64,000 nucleotides of DNA, from contig NC_054713.1 of NCBI RefSeq assembly GCF_016097555.1, positions 37,720,729 to 37,784,728 on the forward strand, given 5' to 3'. Under the pieces are notes generated by a model. It was not told the origin of the DNA. It ran no database searches and worked only from the letters and a program-made list of their open reading frames with translations. The position numbers were made by a program, and so were the translations under genes. The first letter of the stretch is position 1. Each line of letters starts with the position of its first letter. The DNA is from Gigantopelta aegis (Eukaryota > Mollusca > Gastropoda > Neomphalida > Peltospiridae). This document shows positions 43,234-53,259 of this stretch, piece by piece.

Positions 43234-44688
43234 AGTTCATCCTACCGCACAGATCCTCATCCTCATCCTCAATATCCTCAAATTGAACACACCTGTGTAA
43301 ATATATCCTCAAATTGAACACACCTGTGTAAATATATCCTCAAATTGAACACACCTGTGTAAATCCTACCGGACAGATCCTCATCCTCATCCTCAATATC
43401 CTCAAATTGAATCCTCAAATTGAACACACCTGTGTAAATATATCCTCAAATTGAACACACCTTTTTAAATTGAACACACCTGTGTAATATATCCTCAAAT
43501 TGAATACACATGTGTAACCCAACATAATAGACCACATGTTCATTCCAAAGAGGTATTAACGCAACTGTATACATGTTATACTCAAATGACTCACGTTGCA
43601 CCCACACGACATTGTAATACAGTAAATATATCAAGCTGAACCAATGAATTTAAAATTGAAATTTACCAATGAGATTCTTTGATTCTTTCAAGTATAAATG
43701 TAGACCAGAGTATTGCTCTCTCGTTGTGCAGTTGCCTATCATTGAGAGTGGGATGAGAAGAGCGAACTTCACAAAATGAACAGGTAAGACCATATCTTCT
43801 ATTTAATAATAATACCCGATAATTTTCCAATATTTTATATATTAACACATTTCTATTTATTCTTATAATGAATTTTTATCATAGTTTGTAATTTTTATTT
43901 TAACAGAGCAGAAGAAGTCAAAACTACTTTCTACTCATGGAAGCAAGTCATGCGAATGCCTCACAGTCTCAACGAAGCTGTCATCGTCCAATCCATCGAC
44001 TGGTTTCAAGATCGAGGTGAATGTGTGAAAGATGCAAAGATAAAGTTTCAGGATGACTATAAAGCAACCAAAAGAGTTATCACCAAAAAGTTCAGGAAAT
44101 TACCAATTTGTGCAGATGAAGTAGACATGGTGAATAAAATTAAACTTGTAGAGGGGTTTCTGACCTTATGCTACTGTTTAGAAGTCACTAAAATCATTAA
44201 ACGACTATCATGTGAATTATGTTTCGGCTGTATGTTTGACACAGAAGGTGAACAAGTTCATACTTGTCATGACATGCCAGAACAGGATCAAGTTGACAAA
44301 TACTTCAACACAGCTATGATCGAGGTCAGTGATGATCACGTGCTAGACAACTGGCTGAAACTGTTGGCTGATGATTCATCGCTGAAGCATGTGACTACTT
44401 TCAGCTTAATACCATATCAATGTAAGGATTATCGTGACTCACAGTTCAAAACACCTGAACGGCTCAATGATTTGAAACAGCGTGTTGTGAAGATGTTACT
44501 TTTAGAAAAAAGATTTTAAACAGACAAGTTTCTATGTTATTACAAATGAATATTTATATGTATTTATGTGTAATAATTTTAACACTATTAAATGATGAAT
44601 TATATTATCTTTATATTTGTTTGTAACCTTAAACTGTATAGTATTGAAAAGCTTAGAGTCAATAAACATATATTAATCATGACATTGT

Positions 44689-44730
<42 letters not shown>

Positions 44731-44760
44731 TTATATATATATATATATATGCACCATATT
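43234..44760 (+). repeat. left TIR of Polinton B
   Basis: About 1.5 kb, mirrored at 50305-51850. It starts with a subterminal array of the 31-bp phrase 'atatcctcaaattgaacaca' plus 'cctgtgtaaat' (43265-43510), then an ORF, and ends in (TA)n. Confidence 0.9.
43950..44519 (+). CDS. Polinton B TIR-encoded protein, left copy
   Basis: 189 codons. It has a Cys/His cluster 'CELCFGCMFDTEGEQVHTCH', a pattern I recall from uncharacterised proteins of invertebrate Polintons; function unknown. The lysine-rich N-terminal half suggests nucleic-acid contact, which is inference. A near-identical partner is at 50433-51068. Part of a fossil element. Confidence 0.65.
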   Translation: MRMPHSLNEAVIVQSIDWFQDRGECVKDAKIKFQDDYKATKRVITKKFRKLPICADEVDMVNKIKLVEGFLTLCYCLEVTKIIKRLSCELCFGCMFDTEGEQVHTCHDMPEQDQVDKYFNTAMIEVSDDHVLDNWLKLLADDSSLKHVTTFSLIPYQCKDYRDSQFKTPERLNDLKQRVVKMLLLEKRF

Positions 44761-44814
44761 TCTTATTTATTTATTTATTTAAAAATGTATGACAACTTGT
44801 AATGTCCTCACTCA

Positions 44815-45885
44815 ATGCACCATGAGTTCTCAAAGGATGGAACACAGTCCAAACTCCATGATGTGTTAAAGACAGGACAACAACCTAACATCAAACTGAG
44901 TACTGTGAAACGGTTTGTTAACAACCAAGATGCATACAGTTTACATAAACCAGTCAAGCATAGATTCAAGAGGATGAAAGTGAGGGTGAATTCTATCAAC
45001 GAAATGTTTGATGTTGACCTTGCAGATCTATCCCGTTACAGCAAAGAGAACAATGGTATACGCTATTTGCTTGTAGCTATTGACATACTGAGTAGATTTG
45101 CATTTGTCCTTCCTTTGGAAAATAAGAAATCAGGGACAGTATTGAAAGCCTTTAAAGAAATACTCAAGACAAGAAAACCAGCAAAAGTTCGCACAGATGC
45201 AGGTGGTGAATTTAAAGGTGTATTCAAATCTTTTTTGAACAACCAAGGAATAAAATTGACTATTACACGCAATGAAGCTATCAAAAGCAATTATGTGGAA
45301 CGTTTTAACAGGACATTGAAGTCACTCATCACACGGTACATGACACGCAATAACACCAAACATTATCTGGATGTACTTCCAAGCCTTTTGTACAACTACA
45401 ACCATACATTACATTCTTCTTTACCACATCTATCCCCTGCTCAAGTCAATAAAAACAACGAACTTAAAGTATGGCAACATTTGTATGTCAAACCTTTGTT
45501 AAATCTAAACAAAGTCAAACATCCAGCTGTAAAGACATATGTATATAAAGTAGGCGATCTCGTTCGCATTCCATATCTCAGAAAACCCTTCAGCAAAGAA
45601 CTAGATCTGCACTGGACAGAAGAATTGTTTAAAATAGCCAGGCGTTTCAAAAGACAAGAAATTCCCCTGTACAGAATCAAAGATTTCCATGACGAAATTG
45701 TAGAAGGTAGCTTTTATACCAACGAACTGCAGAAGGTCAACAAAGATGCTGATATTGAATGGCAAGTGGAGAAAATTCTTAAGAAGAAACGTGTGAAAGG
45801 AAAGACCTATGTTTTAGTCCATTGGTTAGGTTGGCCAAGTTCCTTTGATTCATATGTAGAAGAAAGCCAACTGAAAGCCATATAA
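44815..45885 (+). CDS. Polinton B integrase with chromodomain
   Basis: 356 codons. The retroviral-type DDE core is visible ('DVDLADLSRYS', 'VRTDAGGEFKGVFKS', 'NYVERFNRTLKSLITRYM'), followed by a C-terminal chromodomain ('VLVHWLGWPSSFDSYVEES'). This is the enzyme that inserts Polintons and creates their short target duplications. It overlaps the next ORF by one base (TAATG). Part of a fossil element. Confidence 0.9.
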   Translation: MHHEFSKDGTQSKLHDVLKTGQQPNIKLSTVKRFVNNQDAYSLHKPVKHRFKRMKVRVNSINEMFDVDLADLSRYSKENNGIRYLLVAIDILSRFAFVLPLENKKSGTVLKAFKEILKTRKPAKVRTDAGGEFKGVFKSFLNNQGIKLTITRNEAIKSNYVERFNRTLKSLITRYMTRNNTKHYLDVLPSLLYNYNHTLHSSLPHLSPAQVNKNNELKVWQHLYVKPLLNLNKVKHPAVKTYVYKVGDLVRIPYLRKPFSKELDLHWTEELFKIARRFKRQEIPLYRIKDFHDEIVEGSFYTNELQKVNKDADIEWQVEKILKKKRVKGKTYVLVHWLGWPSSFDSYVEESQLKAI

Positions 45886-46313
45886 TGGAAAAGTACATTT
45901 TTGTCAAGAGCTCAGACTCTAAAAAGACATATTTTAATGAAAATAGTCCCTATCATTTTCGTGTCAAACTAAATCAAAGGTTGATTTTTGAAGGCTTCTG
46001 GGTAGTGTCTTTAGTTGAACTCAATTTCGGAAAAATAGATCTCACCAATATCGATGATCCTTATGTAGATGTGTTATGTAATCTATGTGATGGTTCGTTG
46101 GTAGGTGAAAGTCAGATTCCCTTGTTGAGACGCATCGATTTAAGAGATGGTCCAAACTATACATTTGCAAGCGAATATAACATTCATATCATGGTCAAGG
46201 AATCTCCTAATATAGAACTTCATATAAAAGCAAGCAACAGTGCTCAGTATTCATTCTTAAAAGAAGAGACACACGCAACACTACACTTAAGACGTTATCC
46301 CTTCATAGATTAA
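45885..46313 (+). CDS. Polinton B minor capsid (penton-like) protein
   Basis: 142 codons; 'FEGFWVVSLVELNFGKI' and 'LVGESQIPLLRRI' fit the minor capsid protein that precedes the major capsid gene in Polintons. Assignment is by position and remembered sequence form. Part of a fossil element. Confidence 0.6.
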   Translation: MEKYIFVKSSDSKKTYFNENSPYHFRVKLNQRLIFEGFWVVSLVELNFGKIDLTNIDDPYVDVLCNLCDGSLVGESQIPLLRRIDLRDGPNYTFASEYNIHIMVKESPNIELHIKASNSAQYSFLKEETHATLHLRRYPFID

Positions 46314-46314
46314 C

Positions 46315-46671
46315 ATGGAGTCCTTACCACTCTATGTGCCAGACTATATCAAATGGCAACAATATTTCAAGAAACACATGACAGATGCTTCTCCTAATCT
46401 TGTAAAAGGAAAAACCCATCCAAAGGTTATTCCAACACTCTATTGTGTGACCAAACAGGAAGAGCCAAAAGTCACAATGCAATTAACCTCAGAGTCACAG
46501 AGTGTCGTGGAGAGAGCCAGTGCTAAAGAGAATCGTAGTCGGTCTTTAAAGAGGGCTTCTGGTGAAAAGATCACCACAACGAAGAAGATATGTCAAACGA
46601 GCAACACCCCTTCCAAGACTTCTAAAGTTCTCAAGTGTACACCTGTGAAAGAAAAAGATATCTTTAGTTAA
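46315..46671 (+). CDS. Polinton B small basic protein
   Basis: 118 codons with a structured start ('VPDYIKWQQYFKKHM') and a Lys/Ser/Thr-rich tail. It lies between the minor and major capsid ORFs, spaced by a few bases on each side. Not recognised; a DNA-binding virion protein would fit its place, as inference. Part of a fossil element. Confidence 0.55.
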   Translation: MESLPLYVPDYIKWQQYFKKHMTDASPNLVKGKTHPKVIPTLYCVTKQEEPKVTMQLTSESQSVVERASAKENRSRSLKRASGEKITTTKKICQTSNTPSKTSKVLKCTPVKEKDIFS

Positions 46672-46674
46672 ACA

Positions 46675-47976
46675 ATGTCGCTTCTCAATGATAAAGACTT
46701 TGAAGAGCTGGTACCCGCCTCCTTGAATCTCTTTACTTTACCACCATATCAGACAAGCATCTATCAACATTATTTTGTAGATGTACGCCCACTTAGTCAA
46801 ATTAACAATTCTTCTCCACTGGAATTTCAAGTATCCAATTCAGGAAGTGATTACATCGATCTGAAACGCAGCCGCTTACACGTGACCCTCAAGGTGAAAC
46901 ATGCTGACGACACAGTCTTGGATGCAGATGAGCACATTGCGCCTGTGAACTTGTTTTTGCAGTCACTATTTTCTCAGGTATCAGTCTATCTCCAGAGTCA
47001 ATTGGTGTCTTCAACTAACAATCATTATGCTTACAAGAGCATAATGAAAACACTACTCAACTATGGATTAGAAGCCAAATCCACCCAGCTGTCATCTCAA
47101 CTGTTTTACAAAGATATGGCTGAAGTCAATGATGACATGGAATCAACCGATCCCATCACTGGCAGTAATTCAGGTCTGGGTACACGTGCCAGCTTCATTC
47201 AAAAGAGTAAAGTTTTGACCATGTCGGGACCTCTGTACGAAGATATCTTTAATATGAACAGACACTTGATCAATGGAGTGGACCTGACTTTGAAATTGTA
47301 CAGATCAGCGCCTAAGTTCTGTTTAATGAGTGGAGCATCAGGGAAAGAGTACACTATTGAGCTGCTGGATGCCTATCTCAAAGTGTGTAAACTCAAAGTC
47401 AACCCAGCACTGATTTTGGCTCACAACACTCTGTTCCAAAACTCCAATGCTCTGTACCCATACACCAAGAGCGAAGTGAAGGTCACCAGCATTCCCACAA
47501 CACAGCAGACTCACACCATCGACAATGTGTCCAACCCTATTGCTAGCCGCTACATCGTGGGGTTTGTAGAAAGTGATAGTTTGAATGGAAAATACACTGG
47601 TAATCCCTTCAACTTTCAATCAAGTATGCTGAAAACCATCAGTCTCTATGTAGATGGTGTCAGTGTGCCTGGACGTCCCACTCAAGCAGACGACATTGAC
47701 AGCTATGTTAACATATTTGATGGTATGGATCTATGGGGAAAAGATAAGGGAAACAATATTTCTAGAAGCGAGTTTTTACTGGGAAGTGGACTCTTTGTCT
47801 TTGAAATTGACATGGTGTGTGCCGAATCAGAGTACCTCAATCTGGTGAAATCAGGGAGCGTCAGGCTGGAGATCGAGTTCAAATCTGCACTCACCAAAAC
47901 GCTGAGTTGTGTCATACTCAGTGAAAGAAACTCCATCATAGAAATCGACAAGACTAGAAACGTGTTTATCAAGTAA
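46675..47976 (+). CDS. Polinton B major capsid-like protein
   Basis: 433 codons, the usual size for the Polinton major capsid family (double jelly-roll; often annotated in animal genomes as 'F54H12.2-like'). 'GSDYIDLKRSRLHVTLKV' near the start and 'SLYVDGVSVPGRPTQADD' later fit that family. Part of a fossil element. Confidence 0.8.
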   Translation: MSLLNDKDFEELVPASLNLFTLPPYQTSIYQHYFVDVRPLSQINNSSPLEFQVSNSGSDYIDLKRSRLHVTLKVKHADDTVLDADEHIAPVNLFLQSLFSQVSVYLQSQLVSSTNNHYAYKSIMKTLLNYGLEAKSTQLSSQLFYKDMAEVNDDMESTDPITGSNSGLGTRASFIQKSKVLTMSGPLYEDIFNMNRHLINGVDLTLKLYRSAPKFCLMSGASGKEYTIELLDAYLKVCKLKVNPALILAHNTLFQNSNALYPYTKSEVKVTSIPTTQQTHTIDNVSNPIASRYIVGFVESDSLNGKYTGNPFNFQSSMLKTISLYVDGVSVPGRPTQADDIDSYVNIFDGMDLWGKDKGNNISRSEFLLGSGLFVFEIDMVCAESEYLNLVKSGSVRLEIEFKSALTKTLSCVILSERNSIIEIDKTRNVFIK

Positions 47977-47994
47977 CTTTTCTTCTTCCTGTAG

Positions 47995-48492
47995 ATGATG
48001 ATGAAATCCTCTCAGTTAATGTGCGCCATACAGTGTGATTCTAGTTTAAAGTCACATGTCTTAGGTGTTTATGCAAAAGATACATTACCTGTCCTCACTC
48101 CTAAAATGCATGCGCAGGGTGTAGGTCTCATAGTCAATACAGAACGCACAGGAACAAAAGGCCGTCACTGGATTGTTATGTATATCAAAGGAAACACAGC
48201 AGAACTGTTTGATAGTCTAGCAGAGCCAGTTGATAATGTATTTGATCACTATTTGAAGTCTTATACTAGATATTACTTGTGCAATACAAAACAATTGCAG
48301 TCTTCTGATTCTAACACGTGTGGGTTCTATTGTTTGTATTTTTTATTATGTAAAACCAAAGCAAATTTAAGCATGTACAACATTGTACAACAATTTGATG
48401 TAAAGGATCGTGTTAGCAATGATGACTTTGTATCAAGGTATATCTGTAACTATTTTAAATATTGTACTCAATCTTGTATATCTTGTCTTTAA
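47995..48492 (+). CDS. Polinton B adenain-type cysteine protease
   Basis: 165 codons; 'RHWIVMYIKGNTAELFDSL' and 'DSNTCGFYCLYFLL' carry the His, Asp and Cys blocks of adenovirus-protease-like enzymes, which mature virion proteins. Part of a fossil element. Confidence 0.8.
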   Translation: MMMKSSQLMCAIQCDSSLKSHVLGVYAKDTLPVLTPKMHAQGVGLIVNTERTGTKGRHWIVMYIKGNTAELFDSLAEPVDNVFDHYLKSYTRYYLCNTKQLQSSDSNTCGFYCLYFLLCKTKANLSMYNIVQQFDVKDRVSNDDFVSRYICNYFKYCTQSCISCL

Positions 48493-48638
48493 TATAACCT
48501 ATTGTATACACTGCTGCTTTTGCATATATTCTATGTGTTCACATCCTATTTGATATACTGTTGTACAATAAAAAATTAGTTTTAGTATAAATGTGTTTTG
48601 TACTTTTGTTCTTAGTTTTCAAAAGCCTTTAAATACAG

Positions 48639-49385
48639 TTGTCATTTCGACATTTGAACACTTGTACATCGTACTTAGGACTGAAAAGCATCATGGAACA
48701 TCCTTGTGTTGAAAGTGAGAGCAAATGTTTGTTACCTATACAAACACCTACATCAATATCAGTAATTGGCGGGACATCATCAGGGAAAACATTCTGGGTT
48801 AAACTGCTGTTAGAACAAGCTAATCTCATGTTTGACAATCCACCAAACCTGATTGTTTACTGTTATACTGTTTGGCAAGATGTGTATAGTGAAATGCAGC
48901 AGCAAATTCCAAACATTCGATTTCATGATTCGCTTCCTACCGAAGATAACTTGAAGCTATGGTCGGAACAATCAGAGAAAAACATGGTGTTGGTGATGGA
49001 TGATTTGATGATGGAAATATGTAAAAGTCATCTCATGTTAAATCTATATACTACGTTTTCTCATCATTGGGGAATTACTGTTATTAATATACAGCAGTCA
49101 GCCTACCCAAAAGGAGATTGTAACAGAACTATTTCCATTAACACACACTATTTCATCTTACTATCCAACCCACGTTCAGCACATGAATACAAAATTTTGG
49201 CTTCGCAAATATTTCCAGGGCAGGCAAACTATTTCACAGACTCGTTCCAAGATGCAGTTGGTAGTATGAAATACGGATACTTGATGATCGATACATCTCC
49301 ATACGCAGATCCACAGTATGGACGTTTGCGTACTGGTATATTTCCCAATGAAGTGTGCACCGTGTACTTACCAAAGAAAGTTTGA
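48639..49385 (+). CDS. Polinton B packaging ATPase (A32/FtsK-HerA type)
   Basis: 248 codons; P-loop 'VIGGTSSGKTFWVKLLLEQ', Walker B-like 'MVLVMDDLMME', and a late 'QIFPGQANYFTDSFQDA' that corresponds to the 'MYPGNTRHLMQRF' region of element A. Part of a fossil element. Confidence 0.85.
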   Translation: MSFRHLNTCTSYLGLKSIMEHPCVESESKCLLPIQTPTSISVIGGTSSGKTFWVKLLLEQANLMFDNPPNLIVYCYTVWQDVYSEMQQQIPNIRFHDSLPTEDNLKLWSEQSEKNMVLVMDDLMMEICKSHLMLNLYTTFSHHWGITVINIQQSAYPKGDCNRTISINTHYFILLSNPRSAHEYKILASQIFPGQANYFTDSFQDAVGSMKYGYLMIDTSPYADPQYGRLRTGIFPNEVCTVYLPKKV

Positions 49386-49418
49386 TCGTGGATGACAACA
49401 TATTTCTAAAATTAGATC

Positions 49419-49862
49419 TTGGGTTTTTTCCTAATGATACAATTTATATTATTTGATAAGATCACCATCATTCATCTTCTAACCATTGAAATGAACGGAC
49501 CTACAACAGTCTCTAGCACTATGGATGTATGTGGACGGTTCTATGATACTCTTACAGATTGTACAGACATACAGCACAATATTGATGTGTATGGACAAAA
49601 GTTTATCAATAGACTAAAATCCTTTGTCAATTGGCCACTTCAGATGAAACAAACTCCAAAGTCCATGGCTAAGGCGGGATTTATATACACAGGACAATCG
49701 GACAAAGTCTACTGTTTCAAGTGTCGACTTGGTGTACATCAATGGATACCCGAAGATGAACCATTGGCAGAACATTTCAGATTGGCTCCTCATTGTAACT
49801 ATATTCACATGGTGGCTGCACCCAAAGTCACCAAGGAGTGCAGTCCCTCTATGCTACATTGA
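49419..49862 (+). CDS. Polinton B BIR (IAP-type) protein
   Basis: 147 codons; 'RLKSFVNWPLQMKQTPKSMA', 'KAGFIYTGQSDKVYCFKCR' and 'EHFRLAPHCNYI' make one BIR domain with its zinc-binding Cys and His residues. Single-BIR proteins can block apoptosis; that role here is inference. ATG 49491 would also give the full domain. Part of a fossil element. Confidence 0.8.
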   Translation: MGFFLMIQFILFDKITIIHLLTIEMNGPTTVSSTMDVCGRFYDTLTDCTDIQHNIDVYGQKFINRLKSFVNWPLQMKQTPKSMAKAGFIYTGQSDKVYCFKCRLGVHQWIPEDEPLAEHFRLAPHCNYIHMVAAPKVTKECSPSMLH

Positions 49863-49940
49863 TCATGCTATTTTATAAATACTATCAACCAAACATGTGT
49901 TTATTCATTCACGTTTGAGTGTCGAACCTTAAACATCACT

Positions 49941-50216
49941 ATGAGTGAGTTACTAGAAAAAAATCTGTCTTTTCTACAGATGTTGGTACAAGTCAGTGCT
50001 AAGCAGAGGAAAGCATTGCTTGTGCATGCTTCACGGGAACAATTTAAGTCTATTATTACTATGATATATAACATTCTGAGAGGAAACATACATGTGTCGG
50101 AGACAAATAAAACTCGACTGCGTCGTTACAAAAAGTGCATTAGATCATTAACTAGCAAGACAGTAAGCAGTCATGATAAACGAGAGCTGTTAGTCGCACA
50201 TCATTCAATCCTACCT
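49941..50216 (+). CDS. Polinton B small helical protein
   Basis: 'MSELLEKNLSFLQMLVQVSA' and 'KQRKALLVHASREQFKSI' followed by a basic stretch match a short protein I recall next to capsid genes in invertebrate Polintons; function unknown. The open frame runs on into the neighbouring SINE fragment. Part of a fossil element. Confidence 0.5.
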
Positions 50217-50217
50217 A

Positions 50218-50297
50218 TTTGCATAGTGATCCGAACCCAGTACCTACCAGCCTGTAGACCGATGGCCTGCCACGACGCCACCGAGGCCGGTCTTTAA
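50218..50297 (-). mobile_element. SINE head fragment inside Polinton B
   Basis: 'gatccgaacccagtacctac' to 'cacgacgccaccgaggccgg' is the reversed tRNA-like head of the SINE family seen at 14464-14866. It sits at the inner edge of the right TIR. Confidence 0.75.
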
Positions 50298-50304
50298 ATA
50301 AATA

Positions 50305-50306
50305 AG

Positions 50307-50365
<59 letters not shown>

Positions 50366-51850
50366 CAAAGACAATGTCATGATTAATGTATGTTTATTGA
50401 CTCTAAGCTTTTTAATACTATACAGTTTAAGGTTACAAACAAATATAAAGATAATATAATTCATCATTTAATAGTGTTAAAATTATTACACATAAATACA
50501 TATAAATATTCATTTGTAGTAACATCTTCACAATACGCTGTTTCAAATCATTGAGCCGTTCAGGTGTTTTGAACTGTGAGTCACGATAATCCTTATATTG
50601 ATATGGTATTAAGCTGAAAGTAGTCACATGCTTCAGCGATGAATCATCAGCCAACAGTTTCAACCAGTTGTCTAGCACGTGATCATCACTGACCTCGATC
50701 ATAGCTGTGTTGAAGTATTTGTCAACTTGATCCTGTTCTGGCATGTCATGACAAGTATGAACTTGTTCACCTTCTATGTCAAACATACAGCCGAAACATA
50801 ATTCACATGATAGTCGTTTAATGATTTTAGTGACTTCTAAACAGTAGCATAAGGTCAGAAACCCCTCTACAAGTTTAATTTTATTCACCATGTCTACTTC
50901 ATCTGCATAAATTGGTAATTTCCTGAACTTTTTGGTGATAACTCTTTTGGTTGCTTTATAGTCATTCTGAAACTTTATCTTTGCATCTTTCACACATTCA
51001 CCTCGATCTTGAAACCAGTCGATGGATTGGACGATGACAGCTTCGTTGAGACTGTGAGGCATTCGCATGACTTGCTTCCATGAGTAGAAAGTAGTTTTGA
51101 CTTCTTCTGCTCTGTTAAAATAAAAATTACAAACTATGATAAAAATTCATTATAAGAATAAATAGAAATGTGTTAATATATAAAATATTGGAAAATTATC
51201 GGGTATTATTATTAAATAGAAGATATGGTCTTACCCGTTCATTTTGTGAAGTTCGCTCTTCTGATCCCACTCCCAATGATAGGCAACTGCACAACGAGAG
51301 AGCAATACTCTGGTCTACATTTATACTTGAAAGAATCAAAGAATCTCATTGGTAAATTTCAATTTTAAATTCATTGGTTCAGCTTGATATATTTACTGTA
51401 TTACAATGTCGTGTGGGTGCAACGTGAGGTCATTTGAGTATAACATGTATACAGTTGCGTTAATACGTCTTTGGAATGAACATGTGGTCTCCTATGTTGG
51501 GTTACACAGGTGTATTCAATTTGAGGATATATTACACAGGTGTGTTCAATTTACACAGGTGTGTTCAATTTGAGGATATATTTACAAAGCGATATATTAC
51601 ACAGGTGTGTTCAATTTACACAGGTGTGTTCAATTTGAGGATATATTTACACAGGTGTGTTCAATTTGAGGATTCAATTTGAGGATATTGAGGATGAGGA
51701 TGAGGATCTGTCCGGTAGGATTTACACAGGTGTGTTCAATTTGAGGATATATTTACACAGGTGTGTTCAATTTGAGGATATATTTACACAGGTGTGTTCA
51801 ATTTGAGGATATTGAGGATGAGGATGAGGATCTGTCCGGTAGGATGAACT
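50305..51850 (-). repeat. right TIR of Polinton B
   Basis: Mirror of 43234-44760, with (TA)n at its inner end and the 31-bp subterminal array at 51505-51815. The array differs in copy number between the two arms. Confidence 0.9.
50433..51068 (-). CDS. Polinton B TIR-encoded protein, right copy
   Basis: Second copy of the protein at 43950-44519, nearly identical through the shared region and with a longer, hydrophobic C-terminus. Part of a fossil element. Confidence 0.65.
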   Translation of the reverse strand: MRMPHSLNEAVIVQSIDWFQDRGECVKDAKIKFQNDYKATKRVITKKFRKLPIYADEVDMVNKIKLVEGFLTLCYCLEVTKIIKRLSCELCFGCMFDIEGEQVHTCHDMPEQDQVDKYFNTAMIEVSDDHVLDNWLKLLADDSSLKHVTTFSLIPYQYKDYRDSQFKTPERLNDLKQRIVKMLLQMNIYMYLCVIILTLLNDELYYLYICL

Positions 51851-51859
51851 TTTTATCCA

Positions 51860-53215
51860 ATCATATTTGTAGATATTGATCGTATTGTCTACTCTTGATT
51901 TGTTCTGAGAGCCAGTTTAAAGATTTGATTGTGATATCCACACATTACTCATTCCTAAGAGATTCAGTGTATTTTCAACTGTAGTAATCCAATCATACCT
52001 ATTACCATTAACTTTATCATCTGTCAACATGAATTTAGAAATTAAAAAAGATAGTTTCGATTGTTTTCCTGAAATAATACGTCCCCAATAACAAACCATT
52101 CTTCTATGAATATTTAATTCCAATGGCATCTTCCCTAATTCACCGTATAACATAAAAATTGGGGTGGATTTTTTGACGGGTAATATGTGTTGGAAGACTT
52201 TTATTTGAACAGAATTACAGATATCGTTTTTTCCGTAACCCCAGACTTCACAACCATACAATAAGATAGGAAGAACCATTGTTTGAAACATTTTAAGTTT
52301 ACACTCAACTGTAAATTATGTTCTTTAGCTTTTGCTAGTATAAAATACATGGCTTTCGTTGTTTATTGTTTTAAGTTTTCTTTGGTATATTTAAAATTAT
52401 TTAATTTGGTAAAAGTGATTCCTAAATATTTAAATTCCTTTACATTATCAAGAACATGTTTTCCAATTCTAAAAATATATTTATAGTCTCTGGTGTTTCC
52501 ATTAAATATTAAAACTTTAGTTTTAGAGTAGTTTGTCTTAAGTTTCCATATTGGTGAAATACACTAAGTGTATGTTGTAGATCGGCGGCATTGCTAGCTA
52601 AGATGGCAGTATCGTCAGCGTATAGTAAGCACAGTTGGTACATTCCAATATCAAGCGGATTTTGTTGCTTTTTACTGTTGAAGCTAACTCCTTGAAATCC
52701 ATGATTAAAAAATATTTTTCTAAATCTTTTAAATATAAAGAGAATAGGACTGGTGATAAATTTTCACCTTGACGAAGACCGATAGTTCATAAAAATAGGG
52801 ATGATTTCTTATTGTTTACATATATTAGTGATTTTATGCCTTGATACATCTGGTAAATAATTGTTAAAAATTTTCCATTTATATTATTTTCTAGAAACTT
52901 ATGCCATAGAAGTGTTCGTGGTATCATGTCAAACGCTTTCTCAAAATCAACAAATGTACAGTATAATTTATTTTTTCTTGTTTTCAAAATATTAATTAGA
53001 TTGTGTAAAGTAAAAATGTGATCTAGTGTTGAATATGCTTTTCGGAACGCTGTCTGTGCTTCGCTCATAATATAGTTTTCTTCTAAAAATATATTTAAGC
53101 GATTATTCAGTATGGTCATGAATAGTTTAGAACAGCAACAGAGTAACGTAATTGGTCGATAGCTCATTTTGCCAGAATATCTCTATATTGTTTTTGCCCG
53201 AATTTGAGGATTTTC
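51860..53215 (-). mobile_element. LINE ORF2 part, right of Polinton B
   Basis: Minus-strand frames 52787-53167 (RT: 'SYRPITLLCCCSKLFMTIL', 'AQTAFRKAYSTLDHIFTLH', 'FVDFEKAFDMIPR') and 51917-52291 ('MVLPILLYGCEVWGYGK', 'KSTPIFMLYGELGKMP'), with the catalytic YADD-bearing stretch at about 52600-52640 ('LLYADDTAILA'). The coding order leads into 42485-43233 across the Polinton. Several frameshifts; 5' end lost at a poly-G run (53225-53257). Confidence 0.8.
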
Positions 53216-53224
53216 TCCAGGACT

Positions 53225-53258
<34 letters not shown>

Positions 53259-53259
<1 letters not shown>

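Larger units (their letters stand above)
43234..51850 (+). mobile_element. Polinton/Maverick element B, young, incomplete
   Basis: Long inverted ends start 'agttcatcctaccg' (43234) and end 'cggtaggatgaact' (51850). Between them, on the plus strand: chromodomain integrase, minor capsid-like, basic protein, major capsid-like, adenain-type protease, packaging ATPase, BIR protein and a small conserved ORF; each TIR also carries a copy of another ORF. These frames look open. No polymerase B part was recognised, so it is not whole (at least one break). The two TIR proteins differ at about five of roughly 185 aligned residues, which argues for a fairly recent insertion. It lies within a LINE. A SINE fragment sits inside it at 50218-50297. 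Confidence 0.9.

Noticed and set aside
43265-43510. CRISPR-like regular repeats
   Set aside because: Direct tandem units with no unique spacers, in a eukaryotic transposon end. The same holds for 11550-12240 and 63540-64000.
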